From Microbacterium maritypicum MF109 (GTDB lineage: Bacteria; Actinomycetota; Actinomycetes; Actinomycetales; Microbacteriaceae), in contig NZ_ATAO01000013.1 in the NCBI RefSeq assembly GCF_000455825.1, positions 1 through 64,000 of the forward strand: a DNA stretch of 64,000 bases, read 5' to 3'. The notes under the pieces were generated by a model, which saw only the letters and a program-made list of their open reading frames with translations, made no database searches and was not told where the DNA came from. The translations under genes and the position numbers were made by a program. The first letter of the stretch is position 1; each line of letters begins with the position of its first letter. Positions 32,112 through 39,401 of this stretch are shown here, piece by piece.

Positions 32112-32792
32112 ATGGAAGACGCCGCCCCGCACAGCACGAGTCCCGATGCCCCCGTGGGCGCGGTGAGCACGGGTTCGATCGCTCAACCCGGCTACGGCGT
32201 CGGGCCCTGGCCCGGGGGCGAGGAGGCCTGGCCCGAAGGTGCGGAGTACGACCAGGAGCTGCTGGCTTCCGGCGACACCCGCAATGTGATCGACCGCTAC
32301 CGCTACTGGCGCATGGAGGCGATCGTCGCCGACCTCGACACCCAGCGGCATCCGTTCCACGTCGCGATCGAGAACTGGCAGCACGACATGAACATCGGGT
32401 CGATCGTGCGCAGCGCCAACGCGTTCCTCGCCGACACCGTGCACATCATCGGCCGCCGCCGCTGGAACAAGCGCGGGGCGATGGTCACCGACCGCTACCA
32501 GCACGTCGTGCATCACGAAGACGTCGACACGTTCGCCGCATGGGCCGCGGCCGAAGGGGTTTCGATCATCGCGGTCGACAACGTCGACGGCGCAGTGCCC
32601 GTCGACAAGGCCGACCTGCCTCAGCGTTGTGTGCTGCTGTTCGGCCAGGAGGGCCCGGGGCTCTCCGCCGAAGCGCTCGCCGCCGCTTCCGCCCACATCG
32701 AGATCACGCAGTACGGCTCGACGCGCTCGATCAACGCCAGTGCCGCGGCGGCCGTCATCATGTACGAGTGGTGCCGGAGATACGCGGCCTGA
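32112..32792 (+). CDS. TrmH/SpoU family RNA 2'-O-methyltransferase
   Basis: A 226-residue SPOUT (knotted) methyltransferase. Motif 1 is MNIGSIVRSANAF (catalytic Arg-binding region), motif 2 is LLFGQEGPGLS and motif 3 is GSTRSINASAAAAVIMYEW, all intact; an extra N-terminal acidic segment of about 55 residues precedes the domain. The family methylates ribose 2'-OH of tRNA or rRNA using S-adenosylmethionine; the target nucleotide is unknown. Starts from a leaderless promoter and is divergent from mntH, with about 150 bp between the starts. Confidence 0.9.
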   Translation: MEDAAPHSTSPDAPVGAVSTGSIAQPGYGVGPWPGGEEAWPEGAEYDQELLASGDTRNVIDRYRYWRMEAIVADLDTQRHPFHVAIENWQHDMNIGSIVRSANAFLADTVHIIGRRRWNKRGAMVTDRYQHVVHHEDVDTFAAWAAAEGVSIIAVDNVDGAVPVDKADLPQRCVLLFGQEGPGLSAEALAAASAHIEITQYGSTRSINASAAAAVIMYEWCRRYAA

Positions 32793-32862
32793 TCCTGCGC
32801 CAGAACCCCCTCGACAGGTGGTGACCGCGGGCGTAGCGTGAGTGCCGATCGAGGAGGCCGAT

Positions 32863-33330
32863 ATGGCAGGCGTCACACCCATCCGTCCGTATCTCTGGTT
32901 CGTCGACAGTGCGCAGGAGGCGATGGACTACTACGTCTCGGTGTTCCCGAACTCGACGATCGACAGCGTCACCTTCTACCCGGACGAGAACCTCAGCGAG
33001 CATTTCGAGGGGATGACGGGGAAGGTCATCAACGGCGAGTTCACCCTGAACGGCACGCGGTTCGGCTGCATCGACGGTGGACCGGCCTTCGCCTTCAACG
33101 AGGCGATCTCGTTCGTGATCGAATGCGCCGACCAGGACGAGATCGACCACTATTGGCAGGCGCTCTCGGCCGTGCCGGAGTCGGAGGCGTGCGGCTGGTG
33201 CAAGGACCGGTTCGGCGTCAGCTGGCAGGTGATCCCCGCCGGCCTCGACCTGTTGCAGCAGCGGCCGGAGCAGATCCAGGCCCTGATGCACATGAAGAAG
33301 ATCGTGATCGCGGAGCTCGAGATCGCCTGA
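32863..33330 (+). CDS. VOC superfamily PhnB-like protein
   Basis: A 155-residue protein of the PhnB/3-demethylubiquinone-methyltransferase-like VOC subgroup: PIRPYLWFVDSAQEAMDYYV, then DNLSEHFEGMTGKVINGEF-type strand, the GPAFAFNEAISFVIEC segment and SEACGWCKDRFGVSWQVIP. Despite the old family name these are not methyltransferases; most have no known activity. ATG 32863 has GAGGAGG a few bases upstream, better than a GTG 21 bp earlier. A TAGCGT box (32833-32838) is the probable -10, giving a short leader. Not obviously linked in function to neighbours. Confidence 0.85.
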   Translation: MAGVTPIRPYLWFVDSAQEAMDYYVSVFPNSTIDSVTFYPDENLSEHFEGMTGKVINGEFTLNGTRFGCIDGGPAFAFNEAISFVIECADQDEIDHYWQALSAVPESEACGWCKDRFGVSWQVIPAGLDLLQQRPEQIQALMHMKKIVIAELEIA

Positions 33331-33398
33331 GTCATCGGCCGTGGAGTCTCTGGACCTTCGGCAATAGCCTGGGGCCAACCACCCGAAGAGGAGCCCCG

Positions 33399-33797
33399 TT
33401 GCGCAGAGTCCTGGTTTTGGTCCCGCTCTCTCTCGTCGCCCTCGTTGTCGGATGCTCGCCCGCCCAGACTTTGCAGGCTTCGCCGCGACCGAGCATCACT
33501 CAGTGGAAGCCTGTACCCGAGACGCCCCTGCCAGACCTCAGCGACGTCGAGCACGCTCTCGCCCCGCAGATCCGCGAGGCGGCGATCGATGATCTGAACC
33601 TCTACTCGGACCGTACGATCATCAGAATCAGTTGGACGATCTGCGAGGCGCTCGATTCGGGGCTGACCGTCGTTGAACTCGAAGATGGCCTCAAGAAGAG
33701 CCGCTTCAACGATGAGATGATCGCCGCCTTCGTCGTGCCCTCAGTCAAGGCTCTGTGTCCTGAGCATGAAAGCAGACTCGAACACCCGTCGATCTGA
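33399..33797 (+). CDS. small lipoprotein, DUF732-like
   Basis: A 132-residue lipoprotein starting at a TTG preceded by GAAGAGGAG. Signal: MRRVLVLVPLSLVALVVGC with lipobox LVVGC (Cys19). The mature part has a Pro-rich linker and a helical region with two Cys (ISWTICEALDSG and VKALCPEHES) resembling the DUF732 fold of actinobacterial secreted proteins, where the two Cys probably form a disulfide. Function unknown. A TAGCCT box (33365-33370) gives a 22-nt leader. Base composition is less GC-rich by eye than neighbours. Its 3' end carries a stem-loop shared with a convergent gene. Confidence 0.72.
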   Translation: MRRVLVLVPLSLVALVVGCSPAQTLQASPRPSITQWKPVPETPLPDLSDVEHALAPQIREAAIDDLNLYSDRTIIRISWTICEALDSGLTVVELEDGLKKSRFNDEMIAAFVVPSVKALCPEHESRLEHPSI

Positions 33798-33814
33798 CGC
33801 CTGAGCTGGCGTCA
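33795..33814. terminator. stem-loop between convergent lipoprotein and coiled-coil genes
   Basis: TGACGCC-TGAGCT-GGCGTCA, perfect 7-bp arms; the lipoprotein stop codon is the first part of the stem. No U-tract. Confidence 0.45.
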
Positions 33815-33836
33815 TGCAATCCGACAGCGCCCGAGG

Positions 33837-34223
33837 TCACCCGCGGTCGATGCCGAAGAGATGACGGTAGATCGCGTTGACGTCGCGATCGAGGTGGTCC
33901 ATGCGCTCATGCACCGTCCGGATCTCCGTGCGCACGCCGGCGAACTCGCTGCCGGTCTCCGTGCGTACGCTCGCGAACTCGTTCCGGAACTCGGTCCGCA
34001 CGCTCGCGAACTCGTTTCCCATCTCTGTCCGCACGCTCGCGAACTCGTTTCGCATCTCGGTCCGCACGCTCGCGAACTCGTTTCGCATCTCCGTGCGCAC
34101 GCCGTCGAACCCGTTCTGCATCGTGCGCAGGAACATCGTCGAGATCAGTGTGATGGTGCCGAACATCCCCGCGGCGAAGACGCCGATCAGTGTCCAGACC
34201 TGTGGTTCGGTCATCCCCAGCAT
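33837..34223 (-). CDS. membrane protein with hendecad coiled-coil repeats (six units)
   Basis: A 128-residue protein built like the pair at 11.3-11.9 kb though with different repeat sequence. One membrane helix (residues about 9-31, VWTLIGVFAAGMFGTITLI), then six 11-residue units from residue 36 to 101 of the type R-N-E-F-A-S-V-R-T-E-M, then a helical tail VHERMDHLDRDVNAIYRHLF. The hendecads start at the same residue number (36) as in the other two proteins. Start 34223 is chosen from a GACACT box 6 nt upstream; ATG 34214 is possible. Function unknown; membrane-anchored coiled-coil scaffold or spacer. Confidence 0.78.
   Translation of the reverse strand: MLGMTEPQVWTLIGVFAAGMFGTITLISTMFLRTMQNGFDGVRTEMRNEFASVRTEMRNEFASVRTEMGNEFASVRTEFRNEFASVRTETGSEFAGVRTEIRTVHERMDHLDRDVNAIYRHLFGIDRG
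33921..34118 (-). repeat. six tandem 33-bp units encoding hendecads
   Basis: Codons 36-101 are exactly 6 x 33 bp, with units two and three identical at protein level. Array length could vary between strains. Confidence 0.8.
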
Positions 34224-34229
34224 CCCTTC

Positions 34230-34235
34230 AGTGTC
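34230..34235 (-). promoter_or_regulatory. -10-like box (GACACT) before the coiled-coil gene
   Basis: GACACT on the minus strand 6 nt before ATG 34223; variant of the TAnnnT leaderless box, identical to the one before the HhH-GPD gene at 52.1 kb. Confidence 0.4.
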
Positions 34236-34285
34236 CCCCGATCATCGTCGAGGGCGCCAGGGGCAGGCGACGTAGTATTCCGCGG

Positions 34286-34310
34286 ATTCCAGCGGTTGTG
34301 AAGAAGTCGC
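34286..34310 (-). promoter_or_regulatory. 25-bp element shared with the upstream region of the 11.8-kb coiled-coil genes
   Basis: Matches 11965-11989 at 20 of 25 positions, with ATTCCAGC and TGTGAAGA blocks identical and equally spaced. It lies 63 bp before the coiled-coil start, inside the gap to the MATE gene. Confidence 0.5.
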
Positions 34311-34354
34311 GATCGTCGATGTCCGTGCAGGAACAGCCGGACGCGGCGGCGGCG

Positions 34355-35677
34355 TCAGACAGTGGCCGAAAGCCAGCGACCGGACCGCACCCGCCACCCC
34401 AGGGTGCCGAGGCGTGCGAGCAGGTAGACGCCGAAGAAGGCGACCGCGAGCCAGACGAGACCGGCGGTGCCATCGACCCCGGTGGCGGCGACGATCCAGA
34501 GCGCGGGCAGGAACGGCACCAGGTTCAGACCACCGGCGATCGCCAGGTATCGGGCGTCGTTCGCGCCCATCAGCACGCCGTCGAGCACGAAGACGACGCC
34601 GGCGATCGGCTGGGCCACGGCGAGCACGAGCAGTGCCGGCTGCACGAGCGCTGCGATCTCCGCCGATCCGGTGAAGACGATGCCGAGCACGCCCGAGAGC
34701 GCGGCGATCAGCCCGCCGACGGCCACGCCGAACCAGGCGCCCCACGCGACGGTGCGGGCCAGCACACGGTGCACCTGCTGCTCGTCCCCGGCTCCGAGCT
34801 CCTTGCCGATGAGGGCCTGGGCCGCGATCGCGAGTGCATCGAGGGCGAAGGCGGCCGCGGAGAAGATCGTGAAGACGATCTGCCACCCGGCCAGCTCGTC
34901 GGTGCCGATGCCGGTGGCGACGCCGACGGTCGCGAGCAGTGCGACGCGCAGGCTCACGGTGCGCAGGAACAGCCAGCCGCCCGACGTCGCGGTGTTGCGC
35001 ATGCCTGCGCCCTGTGCGCGCAGCGAGGCGCTGTGCCGGGTGGCGAGGCGGCGCACCACCAGCACGTAGGCGGCGACCATTCCCCACTGCGCGGTCACGG
35101 TGCCCGCCGCAGAACCCGCGATGCCCCAGCCGAGTCCGTAGATGAACAGCCAGTTGAGCAGGGCGTTGGCCCCGAATCCGAGCCCCGCGATCCACAGCGG
35201 CGTCATCGTGTCCTGCATGCCGCGCAGCAGACCGGTCGCGGCGAACACGATGAGCATCGCCGGCAAGCCCCACATCGAGATCACGAGGTACTCGTTCGCC
35301 TGCGCGGAAACGGCTTCGCTCGCCCCGAACAGCGAGACCAACCAGGGGGAGGACACGGCGCCGATCACCGCGAGCACGGCGCCGAGCCCGAGCGCCAGCC
35401 ACATGCCGTTGACGCCGACGGAGACGGCCTCGCCGGGCTGTCCCGCCCCGAAGCGGCGAGCGACCGCCGGGGTCGTCGAGTAGGCCAGGAACACCATCAG
35501 TCCGACGATCGTCTGGAGTACAGCCCCCGCGATGCCGAGCCCGGCGAGCGGAGTGGTCCCGAGATGCCCGACGAGCGCGGCATCCACGATCAGGAAGGCG
35601 GGCTCCGCGATCAGTGCGCCGAGCGCGGGGACGGCGAGCCGCAGGATCTCTCGATTGAGGGAGGCGCGCGCGGTCAT
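34355..35677 (-). CDS. MATE family (DinF-like) multidrug efflux transporter
   Basis: A 440-residue, 12-helix MATE protein with the two-fold arrangement of the DinF branch: REILRLAVPALGALIAEPAFLIVDAALVGHLG at the start (in outline), the Asp in helix 1 expected for proton/sodium coupling (VDAALVG), and LFIYGLGWGIAGSAAGTVTAQW in the centre. Exports cationic drugs, bile salts or metabolites in exchange for H+ or Na+; substrate unknown. Starts 6 nt after a TAGGCT box (leaderless). Monocistronic between the coiled-coil gene and a divergent DUF1992 gene. Confidence 0.92.
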   Translation of the reverse strand: MTARASLNREILRLAVPALGALIAEPAFLIVDAALVGHLGTTPLAGLGIAGAVLQTIVGLMVFLAYSTTPAVARRFGAGQPGEAVSVGVNGMWLALGLGAVLAVIGAVSSPWLVSLFGASEAVSAQANEYLVISMWGLPAMLIVFAATGLLRGMQDTMTPLWIAGLGFGANALLNWLFIYGLGWGIAGSAAGTVTAQWGMVAAYVLVVRRLATRHSASLRAQGAGMRNTATSGGWLFLRTVSLRVALLATVGVATGIGTDELAGWQIVFTIFSAAAFALDALAIAAQALIGKELGAGDEQQVHRVLARTVAWGAWFGVAVGGLIAALSGVLGIVFTGSAEIAALVQPALLVLAVAQPIAGVVFVLDGVLMGANDARYLAIAGGLNLVPFLPALWIVAATGVDGTAGLVWLAVAFFGVYLLARLGTLGWRVRSGRWLSATV

Positions 35678-35683
35678 CCTCCG

Positions 35684-35689
35684 AGCCTA
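35684..35689 (-). promoter_or_regulatory. -10 box (TAGGCT) for the MATE gene, leaderless type
   Basis: TAGGCT on the minus strand 6 nt before ATG 35677. Confidence 0.6.
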
Positions 35690-35783
35690 TGACCTGGGGC
35701 CGACCTCACCGGCTGCGGGCCCGATCCGGGCGGTGGCGGTCGTCGTAGGGTGGAGGGGAGCTCGGATGCCACGGAGGTGCATC

Positions 35784-36335
35784 ATGACGGATCCCAGAGA
35801 AGCGGCCGCACGATATCTCGCGAGCAGACAGCACGGCGAGAGCGTGGACGGCGACGAGGAGTCGGGCACGCCGCCCGGGATCGCCGCGGCGGTCGATCGT
35901 GCCGCATTCATCGAGACGGCCATCCAGGTGGCGATCCGCCGGGGGGAGTTCGACGACCTTCCCGGTGCGGGCAAGCCTCTCGAAGGACTCGGCACCCATC
36001 ACGACCCGGACTGGTGGATCCGTCGCAAGATCGAGACCGAGAACCTCACCGGTCTCGGTCCGCCGGCGATCCTGCTGCGCACCGAGGATCGGGAGCTGGA
36101 CGATCAGCTCGACCTGCTGGGGCGCGAGTCCGATGTGCGCGACGTCCTCGAGGACTTCAATCGGCGAGTGCGGGAAGCGCGCCGCCAGCTGCAGGGCGGC
36201 CCGCCCGTGGTCACCTCGCCGCGTGACGTCGACGCCGAGGTGGCCGCCTGGGCCGAGCGTCGGGCGGCGCGCCCGAAGGCCGCGCCCGCCGAGCAGCCGC
36301 GACGCCGCCGCTTCTCCCTGCGACGCCGCGGCTGA
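35784..36335 (+). CDS. DUF1992 (DnaJ-C28-like) domain protein
   Basis: A 183-residue protein whose centre (residues about 40-115) is the DUF1992 domain: FIETAIQVAIRRGEFDDLPGAGKPL, then HHDPDWWIRRKIETENL, with the conserved W pair. The same domain occurs in eukaryotic DNAJC28. There is no J domain and no membrane segment. The C-terminus is basic (QPRRRRFSLRRRG), possibly binding nucleic acid or membrane. Function unknown. ATG 35784 with ACGGAGGTG upstream; a TAGGGT-like -10 near 35746 is possible. Confidence 0.85.
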   Translation: MTDPREAAARYLASRQHGESVDGDEESGTPPGIAAAVDRAAFIETAIQVAIRRGEFDDLPGAGKPLEGLGTHHDPDWWIRRKIETENLTGLGPPAILLRTEDRELDDQLDLLGRESDVRDVLEDFNRRVREARRQLQGGPPVVTSPRDVDAEVAAWAERRAARPKAAPAEQPRRRRFSLRRRG

Positions 36336-36406
36336 TACGGATGCGACCGGGCCCCCACCCGGCCGCACCCGCGTCCCCGTTTGAACGGTCGGGCTCTGCC
36401 GACGCT

Positions 36407-36922
36407 TCAGGCCTCCCACAGACCGGAAGTCGCAGCAGTCGCTTCGGTCGCTTCAATCGCTTCGGTCGCTTCGCGCCGACGAGCGCGCAGCCATCCGTCC
36501 ATCCCGAATCGTCCGGAGACGGTGAGGAGGAGCACGACTGCGGAGAGCACGACCATCGCCGGATACTGGGCGATCAGCTGATCCGCGCTCCAATAGAGCA
36601 TGAGCGTGCCGATCGACAGGAAAGCCGCGATCCTGGTCAGGAATCCTGCGACCAGCAGCACGCCGAGAGCGACCTCGAGAGCGGGCATCACCACGCCGAA
36701 CACACCGGGCGCCATGCCCATGAACGACGCGAGCGGCTCGAAGAACCACGGCACCCGAGGGTTCCCCTCCGTGCTCTGCGCCACCAGCTCGATGTCGGCC
36801 GCTCCGAATCCGGCCCGGTACTTCAGGATGCCCTCGATCAGCCAGAGCACCCCGACCGCCACCCTGGCCCCGGCGCCGAGCAGCGAGAGGGTGAGGACGC
36901 CTGCGGGTCGCGATCCGATCAT
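36407..36922 (-). CDS. DoxX family membrane protein
   Basis: A 171-residue protein with four membrane helices of the DoxX/MauE type (VAVGVLWLIEGILKYRAGF, then FGVVMPALEVALGVLLVAGFL, FLSIGTLMLYWSADQLIAQYP, MVVLSAVVLLLTVSGRFGMD). The C-terminal tail is an odd EATEAIEATEATAAT near-repeat. DoxX proteins are tied to respiratory or thiol redox chemistry. The start overlaps the stop of the DM13 lipoprotein gene (ATGA), a pairing that suggests an electron-transfer unit at the outer face of the membrane. Confidence 0.85.
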   Translation of the reverse strand: MIGSRPAGVLTLSLLGAGARVAVGVLWLIEGILKYRAGFGAADIELVAQSTEGNPRVPWFFEPLASFMGMAPGVFGVVMPALEVALGVLLVAGFLTRIAAFLSIGTLMLYWSADQLIAQYPAMVVLSAVVLLLTVSGRFGMDGWLRARRREATEAIEATEATAATSGLWEA

Positions 36923-37374
36923 GAGAGCTCGGCTGCTCCGAACACGGCCTTCGCCTTGTCGCAGTGGATCACGACGTAGGAGTACTCCGAGGTGTCGACG
37001 CCGTCGAGCGTGAAGGTCTGGGTGGCGGTGTCGAACGAGACGGCATCCACGAGCGTGCCCGCAGAGACGGCGGCCTCATCGGTGCCGTTCGTGAGGTAGA
37101 CGTGCAGATCGGGGCCTTCATCTGACGAGAACCCGGACAGGGCGATCTCGTCGTCGGTCACGGTGACGGTGCCCGACACCTTCTTGTCGTTCAGGCCCGC
37201 GAAGGTGCCCGTCTTCTCGGCCAGGTCCATCTTCGTGGTCGAGGTGCCGGAGTCGGCGCTCTGCGACGCCGAAGACGAGGGCTTGGCGTTTTCCGTCGCA
37301 GCCGGCGAGCTGCACGCCGACAGGGCCAGGGCGAGGGTGAGGGCCGCGGTGGCGGCGAGAGCGATCTTGCGCAT
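36919..37374 (-). CDS. DM13 domain lipoprotein
   Basis: A 151-residue lipoprotein: signal MRKIALAATAALTLALALSAC with lipobox LSAC (Cys21), a Ser/Thr-rich spacer, then a DM13 domain (about residues 55-151) from GTFAGLNDKKVSGTVTV through GPDLHVYLTNG to the conserved single Cys in VVIHCDKAKAVFGAAEL. DM13 is proposed to be a redox domain with a reactive Cys. Operon partner is the DoxX membrane protein translated by ATGA overlap. GGAG lies 7 nt before the ATG. Divergent from the OmpR-type regulator gene. Confidence 0.88.
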   Translation of the reverse strand: MRKIALAATAALTLALALSACSSPAATENAKPSSSASQSADSGTSTTKMDLAEKTGTFAGLNDKKVSGTVTVTDDEIALSGFSSDEGPDLHVYLTNGTDEAAVSAGTLVDAVSFDTATQTFTLDGVDTSEYSYVVIHCDKAKAVFGAAELS

Positions 37375-37528
37375 GAGATTCTCCAGTTCACTGTGTGTGC
37401 GACTCTGTGCCCGGAGCGACGGATGCCGCGGCGGATCGCACTTCGATGAACGCTACGAACGCGCAGACGCCGGTGGAGAAGACCTTTCAAGACTGTAAGG
37501 AACCGGCCGGGGGCGTGCATCGCGCGAC

Positions 37529-37534
37529 TAGTGT
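37529..37534 (+). promoter_or_regulatory. -10 box (TAGTGT) for the OmpR-type regulator
   Basis: TAGTGT followed by 7 nt and ATG 37542. The 167-bp gap to the divergent DM13 gene shows no other clear palindrome. Confidence 0.55.
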
Positions 37535-37541
37535 CGACCCC

Positions 37542-38240
37542 ATGCAGGAGCCAGCCGAGGTCGTCGTGGTCGAAGACGACCCCACGGTCAGGGAGGCGGT
37601 GGGCGCCTATCTGCGCGCCCACGGCTACGCGGTCTCCAGCTTCGGCGACGGTGTCTCGGCGCGGACCGCGCTGCGCGGGAGCATCCCGGACGTGGTGATC
37701 GTCGACCGGATGCTCCCGGGCATCAGCGGTGATGAGCTGTGCCGTGATCTGCGCTCGTTCTCGGACGTGCCCATCATGCTTCTCACCGCTCTCGGACAGG
37801 TGGAGGACCGCATCGAGGGCTTCGAGTTCGGCGTCGACGACTATCTCGCGAAGCCGTTCTCGCTGCGGGAGCTGCTCATGCGCGTCGGTGCGCTGGTACG
37901 GCGCTCGCAGGTGACGCAGGCCGCGGTCGGCGAGGTGCGTGCCGGCGTGTTCGCGATCGATCCGCTCCGTCGGCGCGTGTGGGTGCGCGGCGAGGAGATC
38001 GCCCTCACCGGTCGTGAGTACGACCTGCTGCACTTCCTGGTGCGCAACGAGGGGCGCCCGCTCGGTCGCGAGGAGATCCTCCGCGAAGCCTGGGGCTGGA
38101 GCTTCGGCGAGGCCTCGACGGTCACCGTGCACGTGCGCCGGCTGCGGGAGAAGATCGAGGTGGATCCGCGAGACCCCGTCCACCTGCGCACGGAGTGGGG
38201 CGTCGGATACCGTTTCTCGGCAGAGGGGGATCACTCGTGA
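37542..38240 (+). CDS. OmpR/PhoB family response regulator
   Basis: A 232-residue regulator: receiver domain with ED pair 11-12, phosphoacceptor Asp55 (VIVDRMLPG) and Lys104 (YLAKPF), then a winged-helix Trans_reg_C domain (LTGREYDLLHFLVRNEGRPLGREEIL, VTVHVRRLREKIE). Coupled by GTGA overlap to its kinase. Leaderless ATG 37542. Regulon unknown; it may control the divergent DM13-DoxX operon, which starts 168 bp away, but no repeat sequence supporting this was recognised. Confidence 0.93.
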   Translation: MQEPAEVVVVEDDPTVREAVGAYLRAHGYAVSSFGDGVSARTALRGSIPDVVIVDRMLPGISGDELCRDLRSFSDVPIMLLTALGQVEDRIEGFEFGVDDYLAKPFSLRELLMRVGALVRRSQVTQAAVGEVRAGVFAIDPLRRRVWVRGEEIALTGREYDLLHFLVRNEGRPLGREEILREAWGWSFGEASTVTVHVRRLREKIEVDPRDPVHLRTEWGVGYRFSAEGDHS

Positions 38241-39391
38241 TCATGCTCGCCGGGGCCGATGTGCTGCTGATCGTGATGACGTGCCTGCTCGTGGCGGTCT
38301 GCGTCGCGGCGCTCACGCTCGCCGTGCTGCGAGTGCTGCGCCGTCGCTCTGTCCGCGCGCAGTTGATGCTGGTCGCGAGCGCGGGGGTCGTCACGATGGC
38401 GGCCTCGGTCGTCGCGATCTCGCTGGAGATGTACATCTCGACGCACGACCTGACCGTGCTCCTCGTGGTGATCGGGGTGTCCCTTGTGCTCGGGATCACG
38501 ACTGCCTGGGTGGTGGCCAGGGCGATGCGTTCGTCGTTCGATCGTCTGTCGGCATCGCTCGACGAGGTGGGCCGCGGAGGTGTGATCGTCGCCGAGCAGG
38601 GAGGATCGCGCGAGCTGGACGATCTGTCGGTACGGCTCGCCGAGGTGTCGGCGAAGGTCGATGCCGCGAATGCCGAGCTGGAGCGGCTGGACTCGGCGCG
38701 ACGGCGGTTCTTCGCCTGGATCTCGCACGATCTGCGCACGCCCCTGACGGCGGTCCGTGCGCTCGCCGAGTCGATCGAAGACGGCGCGGCCGATGCTCCG
38801 GAGCGCTTCGCCGGGCAGGTGCGGGTGCAGGTGGAGACGATGAGCCGCATGGTGGACGACCTGTTCGAGCTGTCGACGCTGACCTCGGGAGCCGTGCAGC
38901 TGCAGACCCAGCAGGTCGAGCTGCTCGACGTGGTCTCGGATGCGGTCGCCGACGTCGCGGCCGCCGCAGATCGCCACGGCGTGCGCATCGTCGAGCGCGG
39001 CGTGGGCGGTCACGTGCTCTGGGCGGACCCGCATCAGCTCGGACGGATCGTCGTCAACCTGCTGACCAACGCGATCCGACATGCGCCGCGCGGCACGGAC
39101 ATCGTCATCTCGGCCACCGAGGTCGAGCGGAACCGCCTCGTGCTCGGCATCCTCGATCACGGCGCGGGTGTCGCGGTGGAGGATCTCGACCGCATGTTCG
39201 ACGTCGGCTGGCGCGAGGACGCGGCCCGCACGGCCCCGATCGACCAGGACGGCGTGGCTTCCGGGGCCGGTCTCGGCCTGTCGATCGCGCGCGGCCTGGC
39301 GCGTGCGCACGGCGGAGAGGTCTTCGCCGAGCGGACCGACGAGGGGTTCCGCATGAACGTGCTCCTGCCGTTCGGGGGAGGCGGGTCATAG
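38237..39391 (+). CDS. HisKA-type sensor histidine kinase
   Basis: A 384-residue kinase with three hydrophobic segments in residues 8-95 and no sizeable extracytoplasmic sensor domain, a HAMP-like/coiled linker (about 96-155), the HisKA helix with phospho-His164 (FFAWISHDLRTPLTAVRAL), and a HATPase domain with NLLTNAIRHAP (N box), DHGAGV and GLGLSIARGLARAHGG. Phosphorylates the overlapping OmpR-type regulator. GTG 38237 overlaps the regulator stop; ATG 38243 is an alternative. Its TAG stop doubles as the start of the -10 box of the next gene. Confidence 0.92.
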   Translation: MIMLAGADVLLIVMTCLLVAVCVAALTLAVLRVLRRRSVRAQLMLVASAGVVTMAASVVAISLEMYISTHDLTVLLVVIGVSLVLGITTAWVVARAMRSSFDRLSASLDEVGRGGVIVAEQGGSRELDDLSVRLAEVSAKVDAANAELERLDSARRRFFAWISHDLRTPLTAVRALAESIEDGAADAPERFAGQVRVQVETMSRMVDDLFELSTLTSGAVQLQTQQVELLDVVSDAVADVAAAADRHGVRIVERGVGGHVLWADPHQLGRIVVNLLTNAIRHAPRGTDIVISATEVERNRLVLGILDHGAGVAVEDLDRMFDVGWREDAARTAPIDQDGVASGAGLGLSIARGLARAHGGEVFAERTDEGFRMNVLLPFGGGGS

Positions 39392-39394
39392 GCT
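39389..39394 (+). promoter_or_regulatory. -10 box (TAGGCT) for the M13 peptidase gene, overlapping the kinase stop codon
   Basis: TAGGCT begins with the kinase stop TAG (39389-39391) and is followed by 7 nt and ATG 39402. Confidence 0.6.
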
Positions 39395-39401
39395 GGAGCG
39401 C

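Noticed and set aside
37375..37541. Direct-repeat binding site for the OmpR-type regulator
   Set aside because: I looked for 6-bp direct repeats with 10-11 bp spacing between the divergent starts and found nothing convincing.
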